Source: Rhodoferax antarcticus ANT.BR
GTDB taxonomy: Bacteria; Pseudomonadota; Gammaproteobacteria; Burkholderiales; Burkholderiaceae_C
DNA length: 64,000 nucleotides
NCBI RefSeq assembly: GCF_001938565.1
Contig: NZ_MSYM01000008.1
Coordinates: forward strand, 124,001 to 188,000
Direction: 5' to 3'
Shown: positions 57,688-64,000 of the stretch, piece after piece
Position numbering within the stretch: the stretch's first letter is position 1
Layout of the letters: every line of letters begins with the position of its first letter
Position numbers and translations under genes: made by a program
The notes under the pieces: generated by a model
What the model was told of the DNA's origin: nothing
What the model saw: only the letters and a program-made list of their open reading frames with translations
The model's database searches: none

Positions 57688-58891
57688 CAGAACGTTCTTC
57701 CAAAGCCGACTCAATCAATCGGCGCTCGCGCTCAACCTCCAGTCGGAGCTGCTCTTCGGTGGGCAGGCTGAGCATGTATTTGGATGCAAAAATTTGCTTG
57801 CGGTCGTTCAGCACCGAGTAACGGGCAACGGTTTTGCTCTTTTCTGTGCACAGAATCAGGCCGATGGTGGGGTTGTCGTCCGGCGCTGTGAACAGAGCGT
57901 CAAACATCCGCACATAGCCGTCCATCTGACCGACATCGCCATGGGTCAACTTGCCAACCTTCAGGTCGATCAGCAGGTAAAACTTCAGCTGGCAGTGGTA
58001 AAAAACCAGGTCGATGAAACGATCCTGGTCTTCGATTCGAATGTGTTTTTGCCGCCCCACAAAGGCAAAGCCGTTGCCCAGTTCCAGCAAAAAGCGCTGC
58101 AAGTGGGTGATGACAGCCCGCTCCAGGTTGGACTCATAAAGCGTCTCCATGTTGGGCAAGCCCAAAAACTCTAGAACGTAGGGGTTCTTCAAAATATCGA
58201 CTGCACCGACAACTGGCGCTGTCAATCTACGTCCTTGAGCCAGCATCCGCGCGGGCTGGGCGCTTTTTAGGGTGCGTTCGTAATAAAACGAGTGGAGCTG
58301 ACGCTCCAGCGTACGCTTGTCCCAGCCACCTGCAATGGCCTCACGCTCGTAAAAATCACGGGAAACCAAGTTGGTCACCTGCATCAGCACTCGGTAGTGC
58401 GACCATGAGAGCTGTGGCGAGAAGCCTCGCGGCAAGGCGTGGGCACTGGGTGGACCGCTCTTGGTGCGCAACTTTAAATTCCGGCCCGCTGCGTATAACA
58501 ACTCGCAACCCGTCAATTCTCCACCCACTGGGTGGGGAATTGCAGCGCTGGAAGATTCTCCACCCAATGGGTGGGGAATCGGCACCCGGCCGATGAACGC
58601 CAGGTAGAACTGCCGGAAGTACCACAGGTTAGACACGGAAAAGCCTTTTCCGTACCGCTGCGTCAGCTGTCGGGACAAATCAGCAACAAGGCCTTTGCCA
58701 TACGCCGCGCGCTCCTCGCCACCCTGCAATTCCTGCACGATCTCGCGCCCGATCAGCCAGTAGGCCAGCACCATTTGGGTATTCACCGCACGCACGACGT
58801 TGCCCCGCGCCTCGTCTAGGATGACGGCGACGCGGTCAAAGAGCGCTTCGGGTTTGGGGGGGAGGACTTCGTCGATGGAGGGCTTACTCAT
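57680..58891 (-). CDS. DUF1016 PDDEXK-type nuclease
   Basis: A 403-residue member of the DUF1016 (YhcG-like) family. The N-terminal DNA-binding domain (VNTQMVLAYWLIGREIVQELQGGEERAAYGKGLV, then FSVSNLWYFRQFYLAF) and the C-terminal nuclease domain (DRFIDLVFYHCQLKFYLLIDLKVG, with D and D-x-K) are present. Residues about 100-158 (from IGRVPIPHPLGGE) interrupt the usual sequence between FYLAF and LSWSHYRVL. They are encoded by palindromic repeats. The gene overlaps both neighbours by 8 bp. The N-terminus KPSIDEVLPPKPEA is shared with the helicase. Confidence 0.85.
   Translation of the reverse strand: MSKPSIDEVLPPKPEALFDRVAVILDEARGNVVRAVNTQMVLAYWLIGREIVQELQGGEERAAYGKGLVADLSRQLTQRYGKGFSVSNLWYFRQFYLAFIGRVPIPHPLGGESSSAAIPHPVGGELTGCELLYAAGRNLKLRTKSGPPSAHALPRGFSPQLSWSHYRVLMQVTNLVSRDFYEREAIAGGWDKRTLERQLHSFYYERTLKSAQPARMLAQGRRLTAPVVGAVDILKNPYVLEFLGLPNMETLYESNLERAVITHLQRFLLELGNGFAFVGRQKHIRIEDQDRFIDLVFYHCQLKFYLLIDLKVGKLTHGDVGQMDGYVRMFDALFTAPDDNPTIGLILCTEKSKTVARYSVLNDRKQIFASKYMLSLPTEEQLRLEVERERRLIESALEERSDE
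58514..58580. repeat. two palindromic repeats inside the DUF1016 gene
   Basis: CAATTCTCCACCCACTGGGT (from 58514) and GATTCTCCACCCAATGGGTG (from 58554) begin two near-perfect palindromes of 27-29 bp, 40 bp apart. They encode the peptide repeat IPHPxGGE in the nuclease and are part of an in-frame insertion of about 58 codons. Confidence 0.75.
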
Positions 58892-60500
58892 CGTCTACCT
58901 CGTCGGCAGCGTCCGTATCAAACAGTTCGGCATCGCGCGCTGCGACTTGGGATTCGATGAATGCGATTTCGTCGTGCGTCAGGCTGTAGCGCTTGTAGAG
59001 CTTGGCGTCCGTCCACTCTTGATCGAGAGGAATGTCGGGCACAAACGAATACACGTCGCGTGTCGCGTGTTGTGTGGCCTTGCGGAGTGAGACAAGAAAA
59101 CGGACAAAGCGCGTGCGGAGGTACTGTGCGCAAAAAGTTGCCGCTTCTTCGCTATCAAAATGTCCGGCCACGAGATAGGTTTCGGTACATGCAGTGCCCG
59201 GCTCCGCGATGATTGGTTTGCTCAAGAATTTTGTCTCAACCGCCGCGCTGGTGCCTTGCACTGCTGTCATGAGCACCTTCCATTTGTCAATCCATTGTGG
59301 ATTGACAGTTACTGCACTTCTATCAATCCAACTTACCTTGCGTGAGCCGAATAGCTTTACCGGTTCCTTCAGTTTCTTTGAATCCGGCTTGCCATGAAAG
59401 AATGTGCGAAATCCAAATGGTTTTCCGCTCGAAACCCGACTAGCGAACGCTGGTTCAGCTTTTGCCTGCACCTTTTCCAAAATTGGCACTGCTTCATTGC
59501 GTCGAACCAGAACGTCAAACGAATCCAAATGACGTGCAACCGTTGGCCCCATCGGTTGGCCATCCCAGAGCGTTTGCACGCTACATGGGCCGTTGTGCTC
59601 GCTATCCCAAAGGAAGTACGAAATACCGCCGCGAATCTTCACCCCCGGGAAACCATCGTAAAGTTTTGGAAAGTCCACAATGTTTCGCAGGCGCTTATCA
59701 GCAAGCATCTTTGCCCTGTAGCCGTCAAGCCCTTTACCGCCCGCCATCCAGCGCGACGGCGTGACAAACACCGCATAGCGTGGCTCAAGGTCGAACGCCT
59801 TCTCCACGAACAATTGGTAAATAGGTGCCGCACTGGTGCCATAGCCCCCATCGTTCAATTGATACGGCGGGTTGCCCACAATGACATCGAACTGCATATC
59901 GTCTCCAAATACCTCGGTCATCCGAGTCTTGATGTGGTTGGTGTGAATGAAGGCGTAGGCGTGGGTTTCCAGCGCCTCGCCACGGTCCATGGCGGCCTGA
60001 CTGGCCCCGCAAAAGGTGCATTTGCCCAATGTCCCGGTTTTTGCCCATGTGTGCTCGGTGCGCTCAAACCAGATGTTGCCCGCGTCACTGGCAAAGCCCT
60101 CGGCAATCGAATGCGCGCCATTGGCGTACTTGGAGCAATACACGCTGCGCCGCGCCAGCAAGCTGGTCAGGCGCGTGATGCCAATGCCAAACACCTGTTT
60201 TGTCAGGATGTGGTTCACACGCTCTTGCAGGTCTGGAATTTCCTGCGCCAGCCCCAGGGTGAGTCGACTGGTGATCTCGCGCAGAAAAACACCTGACTTG
60301 GTGAACGGGTCCAGAAACCGCACGGTCTTGTTCGCCCACAGGTCGCCGCCGTGGTCCGTGGCCCAGGCCTGGGCCAGCAGGTCCAACATGCGCCCGGCCA
60401 GCTCGGGCGGGGTAAAGACTTCGTCGTTTGACAGATTGGCAATGCAGGTCAGCACATCGGGGTTGCGCCCGCGCAGGGTGAAGGAAACCTGTTCGTTCAT
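58884..60500 (-). CDS. Eco57I-like N6-adenine DNA methylase
   Basis: A 538-residue methylase. The catalytic motif IV NPPYQL (about 210-215) is clear; motif I is the unusual FLDPFTKSGVFL (about 62-73) in place of DPACGSGxFL, a variant seen in some Eco57I-type proteins. SNDEVFTPPELA (about 24-35) is the N-terminal motif common to these enzymes. CTFCG with an earlier YCSKY may form a zinc site. The C-terminal half probably recognises the target sequence. ATG 60500 overlaps the KilA-N stop (ATGA); the frame extends to 60653 without support. It probably methylates the host DNA for this island. Confidence 0.85.
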   Translation of the reverse strand: MNEQVSFTLRGRNPDVLTCIANLSNDEVFTPPELAGRMLDLLAQAWATDHGGDLWANKTVRFLDPFTKSGVFLREITSRLTLGLAQEIPDLQERVNHILTKQVFGIGITRLTSLLARRSVYCSKYANGAHSIAEGFASDAGNIWFERTEHTWAKTGTLGKCTFCGASQAAMDRGEALETHAYAFIHTNHIKTRMTEVFGDDMQFDVIVGNPPYQLNDGGYGTSAAPIYQLFVEKAFDLEPRYAVFVTPSRWMAGGKGLDGYRAKMLADKRLRNIVDFPKLYDGFPGVKIRGGISYFLWDSEHNGPCSVQTLWDGQPMGPTVARHLDSFDVLVRRNEAVPILEKVQAKAEPAFASRVSSGKPFGFRTFFHGKPDSKKLKEPVKLFGSRKVSWIDRSAVTVNPQWIDKWKVLMTAVQGTSAAVETKFLSKPIIAEPGTACTETYLVAGHFDSEEAATFCAQYLRTRFVRFLVSLRKATQHATRDVYSFVPDIPLDQEWTDAKLYKRYSLTHDEIAFIESQVAARDAELFDTDAADEVDDE

Positions 60501-61318
60501 GGCTGTTTGCCTTGGAGCCGCTGCACACCCACATCGGCCAACAGCAGCTTCATTTGCACGATAGCGGTCTGGTTTAGCAGAGCTAGCCTCTGCGTCTGCG
60601 CCAGCCCTTGATGGATGAAGTGCGCGTTCAGCGTTTCCAGATTGGCCAGGCACACCAGTTGCGCGGCATTGGCTTCGTCGCGGATGTTGCCCGTGTTGCC
60701 GGGGTTGTCATCACGCCACTGTGCAGCGGTCTTGCCAAACAGCGCCATGTTCAGAAGATCGGCCTCGCTGGCGTAGATCAGATTGGTTTGCTGCGGCGTC
60801 AGTTGCGGCGGAATCAGTTGGGTTTTGATGGCATCGGTATGGATGCGGTAATTGATCTTGCTCAGGTTGCGGCGAATGTCCCAGCCCAGTTGATCGCGCT
60901 CGGTCTCTTTGAGGCGCTGGAACTCTTTGATGAGGTAGAGCTTGAATTCAACCGACACCCAGGACGCGAACTCGAAGGCTATGTCTTTGTGGGCATAGGT
61001 GCCGCCGTAGCGCCCGGCTTTGGAGGTGATGCCGGTGGCACGAGTGGCTTCTATCCAGCGTTTGGGTGTCAGGGTGAAGCTGTTCAGACCTGCTTGCATC
61101 CTAATCCCGTCGAATTCCACGGGATTAAAAGCGGGGTTGTTGAGTTGCTCCCAGATGCCCAAAAACTCCAGGGTGTTTCGGTTACGTAGCCAGTTCCGAA
61201 TGATGTCGTCCGTGTGATCGCTGTCTTTGTAGCGTGCAATGTCGGTGAGAGAAATGTAGTCATCCACACCACCGGAAACCATCGTGATGCTCGTGCCCTT
61301 AACTTCAATTTTGGCCAT
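60497..61318 (-). CDS. KilA-N domain DNA-binding protein
   Basis: A 273-residue protein with a KilA-N domain in the first 110 residues (YISLTDIARYKDSDHTDDIIRNWLRNRNTLEFLGIWEQLNNPAFNPVEF in part; GRYGGTYAHKDIAFEFASWVS). KilA-N domains are found mostly in phage and mobile-element proteins and bind DNA. The C-terminal half is helical and unassigned. AAGGAGGAAGCAA precedes the ATG, a very strong ribosome-binding site. It opens the overlapping five-gene operon, downstream of twin palindromes that it may bind itself. Confidence 0.85.
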   Translation of the reverse strand: MAKIEVKGTSITMVSGGVDDYISLTDIARYKDSDHTDDIIRNWLRNRNTLEFLGIWEQLNNPAFNPVEFDGIRMQAGLNSFTLTPKRWIEATRATGITSKAGRYGGTYAHKDIAFEFASWVSVEFKLYLIKEFQRLKETERDQLGWDIRRNLSKINYRIHTDAIKTQLIPPQLTPQQTNLIYASEADLLNMALFGKTAAQWRDDNPGNTGNIRDEANAAQLVCLANLETLNAHFIHQGLAQTQRLALLNQTAIVQMKLLLADVGVQRLQGKQP

Positions 61319-61360
61319 TTGCTTCCTCCTTGTTCTGTGACGATAGTGTGCAGGGATGAG

Positions 61361-61416
61361 GTCACAATTTGTGACTCCATAGCGGGGTACAGAGGTTTGA
61401 GATCACAGTTTGTGAT
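61361..61416. promoter_or_regulatory. twin palindromes before the KilA-N operon
   Basis: GTCACAATTTGTGAC (61361-61375) and ATCACAGTTTGTGAT (61402-61416) are related palindromes whose centres are 41 bp apart, about four helical turns. They lie 43-98 bp before the KilA-N start. They look like paired operator sites for a dimeric regulator; the binding protein is not known. Confidence 0.65.
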
Positions 61417-61452
61417 GTCATACGCCGAGACTTGCAATGCCAGGCTGACATT

Positions 61453-62118
61453 TCAAGTTGGCACCTGCAAAGCCGCCAACTCACGCACCGTCATGGGCGG
61501 GTAGGTTTTGATGGGGGTGAAAATTTCATGCTTGCCCAGGTCGGCAAACAGTGAGCCTTCCTCGCTGTATTTTGACGAGCCGGTGAGCACGTCAAACCGA
61601 AAGTCACGCTGTTGAAACTTGCCTTTGCCCAGATAGCCCCATTCGGCAAAGGTGATGGGCGGACGGTCTTTGACGGGCTGGTCGCCCATGTCGCCCACGG
61701 CGCGCATGGTCAGCGCGTCGCCGTGCACCAAATTTGTCGAGAGCACATGCGTCGCGGCCCAGTACAGGTCGTCAGCCTCAGTCAGGTTGAGGTACTGGGC
61801 AAACACATCGAGCACGTTGGCGCGGCATTCGGCAATGTTGTCGACCAGCAGTTCGATGCCGTAAATGCACATCAGCCCATACAGTGCGAAATGCTGGCGC
61901 TCGAAATCAGACTTGCCGTATTTGAGTTCCACTGCGGCGAGCTTGCGTTTGAGTATTTGCACGATGAAGTTGCCACTGCCGCAAGCTGGCTCTAAAAAAC
62001 GGGCGTCAATGCGCTCGGTTTCTTCTTTCACCAGGTTGAGCATGGCCTCCACCATCCATGCAGGCGTAAATACCTCGCCATGGTCGGCAACGCGTTGTTT
62101 GGATTTGACGAGGTTCAT
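61453..62118 (-). CDS. small N6-DNA-methylase-like protein
   Basis: A 221-residue protein with the N-terminal half of an N6-adenine methylase. DHGEVFTPAWMVEAMLNLV and motif I FLEPACGSGNF (about 42-51, SAM binding) are typical. No (N/D)PP(Y/F) motif follows: the expected place reads FDVLTGSSKY. Length and conservation of flanking segments (SRxRANVLDVFAQYL, NLVHGDALT, FADLGKHEIFTP) suggest a defined protein, not a truncation. It is separated from the operon by 134 bp. It may partner the larger methylase, which has motif IV but an atypical motif I. Confidence 0.8.
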   Translation of the reverse strand: MNLVKSKQRVADHGEVFTPAWMVEAMLNLVKEETERIDARFLEPACGSGNFIVQILKRKLAAVELKYGKSDFERQHFALYGLMCIYGIELLVDNIAECRANVLDVFAQYLNLTEADDLYWAATHVLSTNLVHGDALTMRAVGDMGDQPVKDRPPITFAEWGYLGKGKFQQRDFRFDVLTGSSKYSEEGSLFADLGKHEIFTPIKTYPPMTVRELAALQVPT

Positions 62119-62180
62119 ATTTATAAGAAATCAGGCTCTAGCCCTTATGGAACGTGCGCTAGTAGCTATTAATTAAATAG
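62119..62180. repeat. Comamonadaceae-type intergenic repeat
   Basis: AGGCTCTAGCCCTTATGGAA then GTGCGCTAGTAGCTATTAAT: a copy of the repeat at the edge of the island, immediately before the small methylase gene. Confidence 0.75.
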
Positions 62181-62192
62181 ATGTTCGCGTTT

Positions 62193-62834
62193 TTATTGGC
62201 CATCCGCCACATAAGGGTTGCTGCGCCGTTCACGGCCGAAGGTGCTCTCGGGGCCGTGGCCGGGGATGAACACCGTGTCGTCACCCATCGGCCACAGGCG
62301 GTTTTTGATGCTGGCGATCAGCGTGGCGTGGTCGCCTTGCGGGAAGTCGGTGCGGCCAATCGAGCCGGCAAACAACACATCCCCCACAAACGCGCGCTTG
62401 GCCTCGGGCGAGTAAAACACCACATGTCCCGGCGTGTGCCCCGGGCAATGGCGCACCTGCAGCGTGCAATTGCCCACGGTCACCGTGTCGCCATCGTGCA
62501 GCCAGCGGGTCGGCTTGAACATTTTGGCGGGTGCAAAGCCAAACATCTTGCTTTGCGCTGGCAGACCATCAATCCAGAATTGGTCGCCCTCTTGCGGGCC
62601 GATGATGGGCAGATGCAGCCGCTCGGCCAGTTCGCCCGTGCCACCGGCGTGGTCAATGTGTGCGTGGGTGAGCCAGATTTGCTCCAGCGTCAAACCCAGG
62701 CGTTTGACCTCGGCCAGGATCAGGTCCAGATCACCGCCCGGGTCAATCACGGCAGCTTGCAGGGTCTGGTCACACCAGACCAAAGAACAGTTTTGCTCGA
62801 ACGGGGTGACGGGAATCGTGAGGTACTTGAACAT
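62193..62834 (-). CDS. metallo-beta-lactamase-fold hydrolase (glyoxalase II-like)
   Basis: A 213-residue protein of the YcbL/GloB-like group. The metal motif THAHIDHAGG, HCPGHTPGHVVFY, VGDVLFAGSIGRTD and PGHGPESTFGRER are all present. These enzymes hydrolyse thioesters such as S-lactoylglutathione or related substrates. The length matches the short YcbL type rather than full glyoxalase II. It reads toward the defence island but is not part of it. Confidence 0.92.
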   Translation of the reverse strand: MFKYLTIPVTPFEQNCSLVWCDQTLQAAVIDPGGDLDLILAEVKRLGLTLEQIWLTHAHIDHAGGTGELAERLHLPIIGPQEGDQFWIDGLPAQSKMFGFAPAKMFKPTRWLHDGDTVTVGNCTLQVRHCPGHTPGHVVFYSPEAKRAFVGDVLFAGSIGRTDFPQGDHATLIASIKNRLWPMGDDTVFIPGHGPESTFGRERRSNPYVADGQ

Positions 62835-63136
62835 GGTTTGAAAGTGTTGGCTGGAGGGTTCGCTGGCAATGATGTGTCGACTGTACCTGCGCGGGTGGGT
62901 GAAACATGCGGGGTCATCATGCGCTTGGATTGAGAGCAGCGATGACGCCTACAAGGTATTTCGCGACAGCTTCTGATTCCCAGCGGGTCGGCGCCATCTT
63001 TACCGGGCTTATGTTCGTTGCCATACCGACAGCCCTGGCGAGTGGGGGTGAAATGGTTGGTCGGATGTCGTGAAACGCGTCAGCCACGAGATCCGGTCGT
63101 TAAATTTATATCTCCACAACTCAAAAGAGGCACTTT
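62835..63136. other. intergenic, no gene seen
   Basis: About 300 bp between the divergent hydrolase gene and the small membrane peptide. No convincing coding region or structured element was seen. Confidence 0.5.
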
Positions 63137-63211
63137 ATGAACAGCATCATCTATATCGTTGGTTTGGTCGTCGTTGTTATCGCCGTCCTGTCGTTTTTCG
63201 GCATGCGTTAG
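63137..63211 (+). CDS. 24-residue single-helix membrane peptide
   Basis: ATG 63137 begins MNSIIYIVGLVVVVIAVLSF and ends FGMR. The sequence is one hydrophobic helix with a short polar start and an Arg end. AAAAGAGG lies 8 bp upstream. Tiny proteins with the pattern IYIVGLVVVVxAVLSFxGxR are conserved and common in proteobacteria, without known function. A longer ORF overlapping it in another frame (63070-63255) looks spurious. Confidence 0.65.
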   Translation: MNSIIYIVGLVVVVIAVLSFFGMR

Positions 63212-63431
63212 GGCCAAAGCTGACAAGTTCTTTGGCTGCAATCGCCCTGGAGTAAACGCTCAGACCGTGGCGGGGCACGTCAATGTCTTGGCATGAAGGC
63301 TTAACCGGAAGTGGGTCTGCTCGCTCGCACACCCAAGCAGTACCGCGCATCGGCCACCGGGCTGACGTTGCTACTATGCATTAGCTTGGCTACGGCCAGC
63401 GCATTACCCCTTCCACCTTCTGAATGCCTTG

Positions 63432-63827
63432 ATGAAACCCTTGATTCGCCTCTTTTTCCGAACCCTGCGCACGGTGCTGGGTCCGTTCATGCTGATGTTT
63501 GAAGCCCTTAGCCGGCAGAAACCGGTGCAGCGTGCGGTTGACAGCCAAGCCAAGGTCGACCAGGCTTGTGGCAGTCTGGTGCTGTATCACTTCAAAACCT
63601 GTCCTTTTTGCATCAAGGTGCGCAAGGAAATGCACCGCTTGGCCCTGTCGATTGACAAGCGCGACGCGCAGCACGATGCCAAAAACAAGGCTGATCTGGT
63701 GGCGGGCAGCGGCGACGACAAGGTGCCGTGTCTCAAAGTCACCGATGCCCACGGTCAGGTGCAGTGGATCAAGGATTCCAGCGCCATCATCAGCTACCTG
63801 AATCAGCGCTTTGGCGCTGCGGCCTGA
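63432..63827 (+). CDS. glutaredoxin-like protein with N-terminal membrane anchor
   Basis: A 131-residue protein. The first about 30 residues (LIRLFFRTLRTVLGPFMLMFEALS) are hydrophobic and basic and may anchor it to the membrane. The rest is a glutaredoxin/GST-N-type domain with the active site CPFC (in FKTCPFCIKVRKEM), VPCLKV with the cis-proline and a C-terminal DSSAIISYLNQRF. ATG 63432 is chosen, with a TTG directly before it as alternative. It may reduce disulfides or glutathione adducts near the membrane. Confidence 0.85.
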   Translation: MKPLIRLFFRTLRTVLGPFMLMFEALSRQKPVQRAVDSQAKVDQACGSLVLYHFKTCPFCIKVRKEMHRLALSIDKRDAQHDAKNKADLVAGSGDDKVPCLKVTDAHGQVQWIKDSSAIISYLNQRFGAAA

Positions 63828-63901
63828 GCAGCTTGCAACCCGCAAGATACTGATAAAAATGCAGGCGCCATGGGCGCGAACACGCCAGCGACCGTCGGCA
63901 A

Positions 63902-64000
63902 ATGCCCCTTGATTTCTGGACCCATGCACCCCTACTTGCGGGCGCTGCCTTTGCCGCTGGCGTGCTCAATGCCATAGCTGGGGGCGGCAGTTTTCTGACC
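63902..64000 (+). CDS. TauE/SafE-family membrane permease, 5' partial
   Basis: The first 33 codons of a gene cut by the window edge. MPLDFWTHAPLLAGAAFAAG leads to VLNAIAGGGSFLT, the typical first helix and N-(A/S)-(I/V)-A-G-G-G motif of TauE/SafE (TSUP) permeases that export sulfite or organosulfur compounds. No more can be said without the rest. Confidence 0.75.
   Translation, partial: MPLDFWTHAPLLAGAAFAAGVLNAIAGGGSFLT

Noticed and set aside
63070..63255. 61-residue ORF overlapping the membrane peptide
   Set aside because: The sequence is basic and without family features, whereas the 24-residue frame inside it has a ribosome-binding site and a recognisable membrane helix.

Overview
The window looks like chromosomal DNA of a GC-rich betaproteobacterium, most likely a Comamonadaceae member of the Rhodoferax/Polaromonas type. 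This is inference from the gene families (DctSR with a DctPQM TRAP system, PreTA pyrimidine reduction, Fic/R-M island, many GGDEF/EAL proteins) and from a short repeat (core CTCTAGCCCTTAT..AAGCGC..AGCTA) found about ten times. No rRNA, tRNA or CRISPR array was seen.

Layout. 1-8.1 kb is an insertion-sequence graveyard: at least five fragments of IS91-family (HUH, Y2) transposase genes in both orientations, one nearly full length but frameshifted, cutting through a chemoreceptor locus, a brnTA toxin-antitoxin pair, a nitrilase-family gene, a truncated FtsX-type permease and a modC remnant. 8.1-21.6 kb is a pyrimidine catabolism region: an NMT1/THI5-type ABC transporter with a RutR-like TetR regulator, aroD, a LysR regulator, preT-preA (dihydropyrimidine dehydrogenase), hydA (dihydropyrimidinase) and an M20 beta-ureidopropionase-type amidohydrolase. 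RutR-like palindromes lie before the transporter and before preT. 21.7-24.4 kb is an ISL3-family element with 23-bp terminal inverted repeats that encloses a nucleotidyltransferase toxin-like pair as passenger. It abuts a remnant of a BMP-type ABC permease whose former partner, codA, survives at 26.9 kb. A RelBE-like pair and a PAS-GGDEF gene lie between.

28.4-36.6 kb is a tight signalling operon: an RbsB-like lipoprotein, a membrane hybrid kinase, a REC-PAS-GGDEF-EAL protein and a second hybrid kinase. 36.6-49.7 kb holds malic enzyme, a hemerythrin, a thioredoxin-like protein, a porin/PstS-like/GGDEF-EAL operon, 6-phosphofructokinase, the DctSR two-component system, an MscS channel and a degenerate UbiA-like protein. 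49.9-53.9 kb is a TRAP C4-dicarboxylate transporter with two DctP paralogues, ending in a strong terminator.

54.1-62.1 kb is the most interesting part: a minus-strand defence island with a small N6-methylase-like protein, then a five-gene overlapping operon of KilA-N protein, Eco57I-like methylase, DUF1016 PDDEXK nuclease, Fic protein and a GIY-YIG/SF2 helicase. The nuclease and the helicase carry an almost identical N-terminal peptide, the two methylases have complementary motif content, and twin palindromes lie in front of the operon. The last 2 kb hold a metallo-beta-lactamase-fold hydrolase, a 24-residue membrane peptide, a glutaredoxin-like protein and the start of a TauE/SafE-family permease.
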